Of a DNA stretch of 60,000 nt, positions 55,601 through 60,000 are shown piece by piece; position 1 is the stretch's first letter, and the number at the start of each line of letters is the position of its first letter. The notes under the pieces are model-generated. The model was not told where the DNA came from, made no database searches, and worked only from the letters and a program-made list of their open reading frames with translations. The stretch is from contig NC_088317.1 of assembly GCF_910592395.1 (NCBI RefSeq), forward strand, positions 2,730,001 through 2,790,000. The letters are read 5' to 3'. Position numbers and translations under genes: made by a program. Source of the DNA: Lineus longissimus (Eukaryota > Nemertea > Pilidiophora > Heteronemertea > Lineidae).

Positions 55601-58522
55601 GAAATGTAATTACTTCTCAGGCATGTAGATCCCAAATTATGTGAAGTGATATGCTTGAAATCATGAGATTTGATTCAAGACCTGGTAAGAAATTTTGAGG
55701 TATTTTAGAAAAGAAATTGATACTCACTGTCAGTATTGGGTAACTGACCAAACGGTGCAGTCATTTTGAAAACAACATTGGCTGCCTACTGGCGGTGTTT
55801 GGTGAGAAAACCAATACCTCCTGTTTGGTATCAATTCCTTTAATCCAAGCACCATCAATTTACACTTGGATGCCGAAATTGAACTCGGCTACCAGACATC
55901 TGTGTAAATCGTCAAAATCTTCTCTGGTTTTCTCGCACTATGTCTCCTGATTTTTAAGCCGTCACATAATCATAACATGCCTGGTTTTGTAAAAAGATCA
56001 TTACAAAATCAACGAAATATCAGATGTGTTGCAACTGCAAGTGAAGCATCAAAATAGTCTCCAAGGGAAAATTTTCTTAACGGTCAGAGGTCATTTTCAG
56101 TTTTCAACTTGCAACTTGCAATTTAAATATTCAATATTCAACTTGCAATATTCAACATTTGAACTGTTAGACCTTGAGACCTTTCTTATCAAAGCCATTC
56201 CTTCGAAACCTAAACTTATCAAGTTCAAAGCTAAAGCGGTTAGTGATTTTCCAGCAAGACAAATTGAGTTGCCTTTGAAAATCTGAGATGGTTAGACTTC
56301 ATACCGAGACCTGAATTTGTGATTCAAAGAAAATTTCTTTTGTCAACTTTATGAGAAAATAAGTATCGAAGAAGTCTCAGGTGATATGTATCTTTTGGTA
56401 AATGTGATCATGTCACATTCCACAGTTCAACTCAGCACCTTTGGCCAGAATGATATGAAAAACGCTCTACCTCAAATGAGGCCTCCACTTGCAGTTTCAA
56501 CAACCAAATCTTTTTCAAATGAAAAAATATTCAAGTTCAAGGTCACTTCTGAATGACCTTGACCTTGATACTCACCGGATATCTTGATTTTCTTCACACT
56601 CCTACCGGTGTTATTATCAACTAGAACATTGACTGATATTGATTCCCCATGGTAATATTTCTGAAAACAGAAAATTGTTTATATATCTGAAAAGCATTCA
56701 CTGAGACAAAGACGAGGCATTTACCTGTGATGACTGAACATAACATTCACTCCTCGAACCACCACAGGTGGAGGTTCTCATAGTGCATCAGCCTTATGCA
56801 TTATGGTACTATGCGCCAGTAGACCATGGATGAATCATGTGTTGCCACCAGCAGCAATTCTGTGCCTTTTAAGTTCCACTATACTATGTCTTAGTCTCAT
56901 ACAGGTGACATTCTCCCCAGACTTGCGCTGGCCAACTCTTCTGTACATTACAATCAATCCAAGCTTTCATGCACCTGATCACAAGGCAGAGATTCAATGA
57001 TGTGCATACAACTTTGAGGTTCTACCATAATTACAGAACCATTTTGTTGACAAAATAGACCCAAGGCAGACGTCAATGATTAATTATTAAAGAGATGGAA
57101 AGTTTTGATGAAGAAAATAACGATGAAGTGGAACAGTATTTCATTGGTTGAAAAATAATTATAAGTTAGCGCATTCACATTAGAAGATAATGAGTTTATA
57201 TGACACATTACGTCGTGATTAATTCATCAAAGATTGATGCGCGCCTGAAAAGATTTTTTGCGTTCTGAACAAAATGTCAGACAAATGCTGGAAACATAAT
57301 CTTTCTATGAAGCAACCCTTTTTTGACCTAAGACATACTACTACATTTGATGAGCCTCAAAGCACAGTTTGGGATTGAACATACTTCCTTATCGAGACTA
57401 GCTTCCAATTTCAAATGTCCTGAACTACCAAGGAAAGACTTAGTATTTTCCGCATTCGGCTGAGGGGCTGGTTCAACAGGGGCATACGTCAATTTCCTTA
57501 TGGCCAGGCGGACGGAATTCCTGAAACACATATGAAGAAATAGTGAGCACATGTCCTCTACTCATCCGAGTTTGGCTAGAATATTGCTGAGAAGTTTCAT
57601 CAACAAGTTAGACCAATTTTACTGTTGACCCTAATGCTCTGACCTTTGGAGCACAGATCAGTCATGGGCAATGCCATGGTAAGTTACCTCCAATACGTTT
57701 GATATGGCGCATATCGGGTTTTGCGATGAATTTCTTTAAATATCTTGGAATACTTTCATCTGCTAACATCAACATTACTGCTGACAAATGACTGAGTGAA
57801 TCTGCTATGATTTTGAATGGGTGCCTTCTGCACCGGCCAATACACTGACCTCTTGTGGGGTTTCTCATCTATGCTGTCACCTACAAACGTCTTCAGCTCA
57901 TAGTCCACACCACATGGCTGAAGAAAAGAAATAATCTCATAACCTTTTTTACTTGGTCCATATTCATTGTCACTAAAGTGCTCATCAAATAAGCGATTTG
58001 AAGTGTGCATTCTCCAATACTTTGACGACTTATTAATTCAACTAAAAGGTAATTAAAGAACATTATCAACACATTTTCTCAAATTTATGAGACGTCATTA
58101 ACTAGTTAATTTCTCAAAATACTACAACAATTTGTCCCGAACGTCTGCGGTATAGAAAATTAGGTAAGATTAAGGACCTAAATCATTTGAATGGGAGGCA
58201 GCCAGCTCTATCTCTTTTCAATCAGGAATATTACACAGTTTACGTAAAGCTGTCATTAGCAGATAAGGCTGCACATTCTAAACATGTTGGTTGCCTAATA
58301 TATGTTAAATTTGAGGCTTAAATATGAAGCTTTTTAGCTTTTTTACCTGTAGACTTTTTTACCTTTTCCCACTGGCCTACAACTGATAGAGATTAGGCAA
58401 CTTGACTAAGATCGACTCAGATTCAGAACCAACGCAAGCTAGCCTATACGTTTGAGCCTCACCTTTCCTGTGTCTCCTGGTGCTGGTTGTAACGTCACAG
58501 ATGCTGGGGCATTTGGTGGCAG
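46512..58522 (-). CDS. ARRB: Beta-arrestin (non-visual arrestin), C-terminal two thirds; 5' exons off the right edge
   Basis: Exons at 58522-58463, 57917-57850, 57520-57385, 56660-56576, one of 55137-55065 or 53318-53246, then 49653-49507, 47991-47905, 47775-47635, the optional 47245-47198, and 46608-46512. These give 297 residues without the cassette and 313 with it. Beta-arrestins bind active phosphorylated GPCRs, block G-protein coupling and link receptors to clathrin and AP2. Recognition rests on [46 protein letters not shown]-like [60 protein letters not shown] and [12 protein letters not shown]. The clathrin box is NLIQLD; the AP2-binding tail is [11 protein letters not shown]. Polar-core residues equivalent to human D290, D297 and R393 are kept. 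The clathrin and AP2 motifs show this is a beta-type and not a visual arrestin. Two unusual splicing features are described in their own entries. Confidence 0.96.
47198..47245 (-). CDS. ARRB: Candidate 48-nt cassette exon of beta-arrestin (basic 16-residue insert)
   Basis: The acceptor is caatgtttcag|GGCCAAA (weak pyrimidine tract) and the donor GCTGAG|GTATAT. It is 48 nt with phase 2 on both sides, so inclusion and skipping both keep the frame. Inclusion changes LDT-ND to [21 protein letters not shown]. The insert is strongly basic (five Lys/Arg before the end) and lies between the clathrin box NLIQLD and the acidic start of the AP2/polar-core tail. Human beta-arrestins have no residues here. 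The weak 3' splice site and a skipped form matching the human sequence suggest an optional exon. Chance is possible because the exon is short. Confidence 0.55.
47635..47775 (-). CDS. ARRB: Beta-arrestin exon with clathrin box
   Basis: The acceptor is taataattcag|GGAATTA and the donor GATACTAA|GTATGT. It encodes [20 protein letters not shown], then a Pro/Ser linker, then [23 protein letters not shown] and NLI(E/Q)LDT match human beta-arrestin 1. LIQLD fits the clathrin-box consensus LxxLD. The eight-residue optional insert known before DVAVELPF in the vertebrate long form is absent. Confidence 0.95.
47905..47991 (-). CDS. ARRB: Beta-arrestin exon (QYKVKVRL strand)
   Basis: The acceptor is ttattttccag|AATGTCA and the donor ATTCCTGG|GTAAGT. 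It is 87 nt, phase 2 in and out. It encodes [20 protein letters not shown], then RLILGLIP. It aligns with human [24 protein letters not shown]. Confidence 0.93.
47992..49506 (-). other. Beta-arrestin intron
   Basis: 1.5-kb GT-AG intron. Open frames here (for example 48102-48434 on the minus strand) show no arrestin-like or other recognisable sequence. Confidence 0.75.
49507..49653 (-). CDS. ARRB: Beta-arrestin exon with lariat loop and polar core
   Basis: The acceptor is tattttgcag|AGAAGGT and the donor TCGACAAT|GTGAGT. It is 147 nt, phase 2 in and out. It encodes [20 protein letters not shown], then [20 protein letters not shown], then [17 protein letters not shown] holds both polar-core Asp residues (human D290 and D297) and the phosphate-sensing Lys of the lariat loop. 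If both C-loop exons are skipped, this exon is read out of frame and hits TAA. Confidence 0.96.
49654..53245 (-). other. Beta-arrestin intron downstream of the C-loop exon pair
   Basis: 3.6-kb GT-AG intron. It contains a C19 run (50053-50071) and the AAGGTCA cluster (51718-52320). No further arrestin-like exon copy was found between 49654 and 53245 on reading the minus strand. Confidence 0.75.
51718..52320. repeat. Dense field of AAGGTCA / TGACCTT half-sites
   Basis: About sixteen AAGGTCA or TGACCTT heptamers in 600 bp, in both orientations, several as the nine-base extended site TCAAGGTCA. There is no constant period, so it is not a simple tandem repeat, though ancient duplication probably contributed. 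The extended half-site is the monomer site of ERR, SF-1/Ftz-F1 and related nuclear receptors. It lies in the intron next to the alternative C-loop exons. Confidence 0.75.
53246..53318 (-). CDS. ARRB: Beta-arrestin alternative C-loop exon, version b (canonical-like)
   Basis: The acceptor is ccacggcacag|TGCGCCA and the donor AAAATGA|GTAAGT. It is 73 nt, phase 1 in and 2 out. With split codons it encodes [17 protein letters not shown] and then TVAEMENE. This matches human beta-arrestin 1 VRQYADICLFNTAQYKC, where ICLFNTAQY is the C-loop (residues 241-249). It is the 3' member of the pair. When it is spliced after version a instead of replacing it, its last codon becomes an in-frame TGA. Confidence 0.94.
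53319..55064 (-). other. Intron between the two alternative C-loop exons
   Basis: 1.75 kb. It is too long for mutual exclusion by splice-site crowding, so exclusion would have to come from the reading frame or from regulation. No other exon-like sequence was seen. Confidence 0.75.
55065..55137 (-). CDS. ARRB: Beta-arrestin alternative C-loop exon, version a (diverged)
   Basis: The acceptor follows a long pyrimidine tract (ttttcttttctttcccgctg) and reads cataccag|TTTTGCA; the donor is GACTGA|GTAAGA. It is 73 nt, phase 1 in and 2 out, the same as version b. It encodes [17 protein letters not shown] and then TVAELETE. It is identical to version b at 18 of 25 residues, and most shared codons differ only at the third base, as expected when both copies are under protein selection. 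Changes include Arg to Leu and Cys to Met before the loop and Thr to Lys and Gln to Asn within it. Confidence 0.9.
55138..56575 (-). other. Beta-arrestin intron upstream of the C-loop exon pair
   Basis: 1.4-kb GT-AG intron. Short A/T-rich tandem repeats built on TTCAACTTGCAA and TATTCAA lie at about 56096-56160. A small TCAAGGTCA-type cluster is at 56530-56572, directly next to the donor of the upstream exon. Confidence 0.7.
56530..56572. repeat. TCAAGGTCA / TGACCTTGA cluster
   Basis: TTCAAGGTCACTTCTGAATG followed by two more TGACCTTGA-type motifs, all within 43 bp, starting 4 bp into the intron after the donor at 56576. Same motif as at 46158-46211 and 51718-52320. Confidence 0.65.
56576..56660 (-). 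CDS. ARRB: Beta-arrestin exon (start of C-domain)
   Basis: The acceptor is ttctgttttcag|AAATATT and the donor ATATCCG|GTGAGT. It is 85 nt, phase 0 in and 1 out. It encodes [20 protein letters not shown], then SVKKIKIS. It aligns with human [27 protein letters not shown]. Its single-base overhang G completes Val with either C-loop exon. Confidence 0.95.
57385..57520 (-). CDS. ARRB: Beta-arrestin exon (interdomain hinge region)
   Basis: The acceptor is atgtgtttcag|GAATTCC and the donor AAGGAA|GTATGT. It is 136 nt, phase 2 in and 0 out. It encodes [20 protein letters not shown], then [10 protein letters not shown], then [12 protein letters not shown]. It aligns with human [29 protein letters not shown]...[10 protein letters not shown]. 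Confidence 0.96.
57850..57917 (-). CDS. ARRB: Beta-arrestin exon ([10 protein letters not shown])
   Basis: The acceptor is tcttttcttcag|CCATGTG and the donor CACAAGAG|GTCAGT. It is 68 nt, phase 0 in and 2 out. It encodes [20 protein letters not shown], then HKR. It aligns with human [23 protein letters not shown] in the N-domain. Confidence 0.94.
58463..58522 (-). CDS. ARRB: Beta-arrestin exon ([13 protein letters not shown]), first one visible
   Basis: The acceptor is aacttttcag|CTGCCAC and the donor GGAAAG|GTGAGG. It is 60 nt in phase 0. It encodes [20 protein letters not shown] and aligns with human [20 protein letters not shown] (about residue 130 onwards). The preceding exons with the finger and middle loops are not in the window. 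Confidence 0.95.
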
Positions 58523-60000
58523 CTGAAAAGTTACACCGAATTTTGAATGTTTGGAAGGATGAGAGGTGTGCTAGAATACCAATGATTTTGACAACAACGA
58601 CTGGACTGGACCTTATAACAACGGCTGAAAAACTCCACTGATATGTCACAATGACGTCATTGTAGAGAGGGGGTGTAAAATGCTGGCGCTGGAAGTGTTA
58701 AAACATTCCACTAAGACTGGCCGTTTACAGATCCATAATCGAATGCAACTTGAACTGAGTCATTTGATTAGATCTAAAAGCCAACATTCCTGTGTGTGCA
58801 CTTCAATTTCACGGAATTAAGGCGACCAGTGATCTGTGAAATCAAACTGACTCAAATGAACTGTGTGAATTTATTGTGCTTTTACAATGTCACACGGAGG
58901 ATTTGAATTGTATAAATCACGTCTTCTACAAGAATACCTAATCGCTAGAGTTAGAGTTATCGGGAGAAGTAATTTCACTTTACTCTTTCCAAAAATGAAC
59001 ATATATGCAGCAAAGCAAAATGGGCTGATATTTATAAAAGACTAGTAAATGCTTTTACTTTAAACTTCATGTACATTTACACTAGCCATCTCTGTAGAAA
59101 ACTGTAGTAAAAGCATTTACTAGTCTTTATAAATATTAGCCATGGAAACAGGCCTGAATTTTATCATGACATATCACCAACATCTGTTTCAAATGTCTGA
59201 TCATGCTGTAGATTATAATTGTGCATCTTTTGCACAATGCCACTCAGCAAGCTTATTTTGAAAAACATTTTCTCAATTTACATGCCATTCAAGGTTTGAC
59301 TATCCACGAGCAAAATTCATTTAAGGCATCCCTGAATTTAGCTTCAAATCTCTTTCAAGTAAAGTGCTAGCTTTTTAAGAAGAAGAAAATTATCTTCAAT
59401 TAAACTTTCTGGAAAATTGTTCAACTTTCAAGGCGAATATAAATCCTTGGGCGATATCATTACTTACGACACATTCAACAGGATGTTTGGCAAGCAACCC
59501 GAGATCAAATTCGTATATTAACAGCATACTTCATATAGCCACAGGGTGTACTCATTAAGGTGCTTCAATCACGGAAAAATGCAGTTCATTTCGGGGGGCA
59601 TGCGAATGTGAAAAGTATCACCATGATAAGACACGAAACAACACCTCATTAGCGTGAGCTGTTATGAGTATGATAACATCTGAATCACATTTCTCGAACG
59701 ACATGATAATTATCTGCTACATGTATCGTTTTGGAGACTTTTTTGTTGGATTTATTCACCATTAGCCTCTGGACAAAATCGGCATCATAACTGCCACGTA
59801 TGAAATGAAAATGATACATAAAGTGAAGGTTTTGAACAAAAGCCGAACGTTATATCAAATGGACCCTAGATATATCAATGCCACCGTGGTCATGGTGCAA
59901 AAATCCTATAAAATCGGCAAATTGTGATCTCATGACTGGAAGTATATTGCAAGATAACATTGTTATTACTAGCACTAGCCTGCTATTAGCAGCCCATTTA
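58523..60000 (-). other. Beta-arrestin intron to the right edge of the window
   Basis: No upstream arrestin exon was found to position 60000. The only structured sequence is the inverted repeat at 59024-59141. Confidence 0.65.
59024..59141. repeat. Inverted-repeat element with ~36-bp arms
   Basis: The left arm (59024-59060) and right arm (59106-59141) share AGACTAGTAAATGCTTTTAC and its complement, with one mismatch and one single-base gap over about 36 bp; the loop is about 45 bp. It has the size and shape of a small MITE or a precursor hairpin. It lies in an intron of beta-arrestin. Confidence 0.85.

Overview
The window looks like nuclear DNA of a marine invertebrate, most likely a bilaterian such as a lophotrochozoan. 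It is AT-rich, has GT-AG introns and low gene density, and carries many small inverted-repeat elements and minisatellites. No bacterial operon structure, rRNA gene or convincing tRNA gene was seen. The species cannot be named from what is visible.

Three protein-coding genes were recognised. All lie on the minus strand, so each reads from right to left. (1) An FNDC3-type gene (fibronectin type III domain-containing protein 3) has its N-terminal coding exons at 28044-27634, 6699-6515 and 3262-3046. Its first intron after the start codon is about 21 kb. The FN3-domain exons must lie off the left edge, and a candidate non-coding first exon ends at 30079. (2) A complete SAP130 gene (Sin3-HDAC corepressor subunit) has a start codon at 38576 and a stop codon at 32375. 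Fourteen coding exons join in frame to 934 residues, with a likely 5'UTR exon and a CCAAT/ETS promoter near 39.44-39.61 kb. (3) The 3' two thirds of a beta-arrestin gene runs from 58522 to the stop codon at 46512, and its 5' exons lie beyond the right edge.

The most interesting structure is in beta-arrestin. Two tandem 73-nt exons (55137-55065 and 53318-53246) encode alternative versions of one 25-residue segment, which contains the receptor-facing C-loop. Including both exons, or skipping both, creates a stop codon, so exactly one can be used. Most differences between them are synonymous or conservative. This is the signature of a mutually exclusive exon pair that gives one arrestin gene two C-loops. 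A separate 48-nt frame-preserving candidate cassette exon (47245-47198) would put 16 basic residues between the clathrin box and the AP2-binding/polar-core C-tail. One arrestin gene could thus make up to four isoforms that differ in receptor engagement and endocytic coupling.

The rest is intron, UTR and intergenic DNA. It holds a two-copy inverted-repeat element family (1-190 and 2759-2981), a 22-bp minisatellite with higher-order structure (11198-11629), a 2.5-kb transposon-like element with TACA target duplications (13090-15624), a triplicated 0.22-kb repeat inside SAP130, a field of AAGGTCA half-sites inside arrestin, and several hairpins. The three genes have no evident functional link beyond being neighbours: FNDC3 is a secretory-pathway or membrane scaffold, SAP130 a nuclear corepressor, and beta-arrestin a GPCR adaptor.
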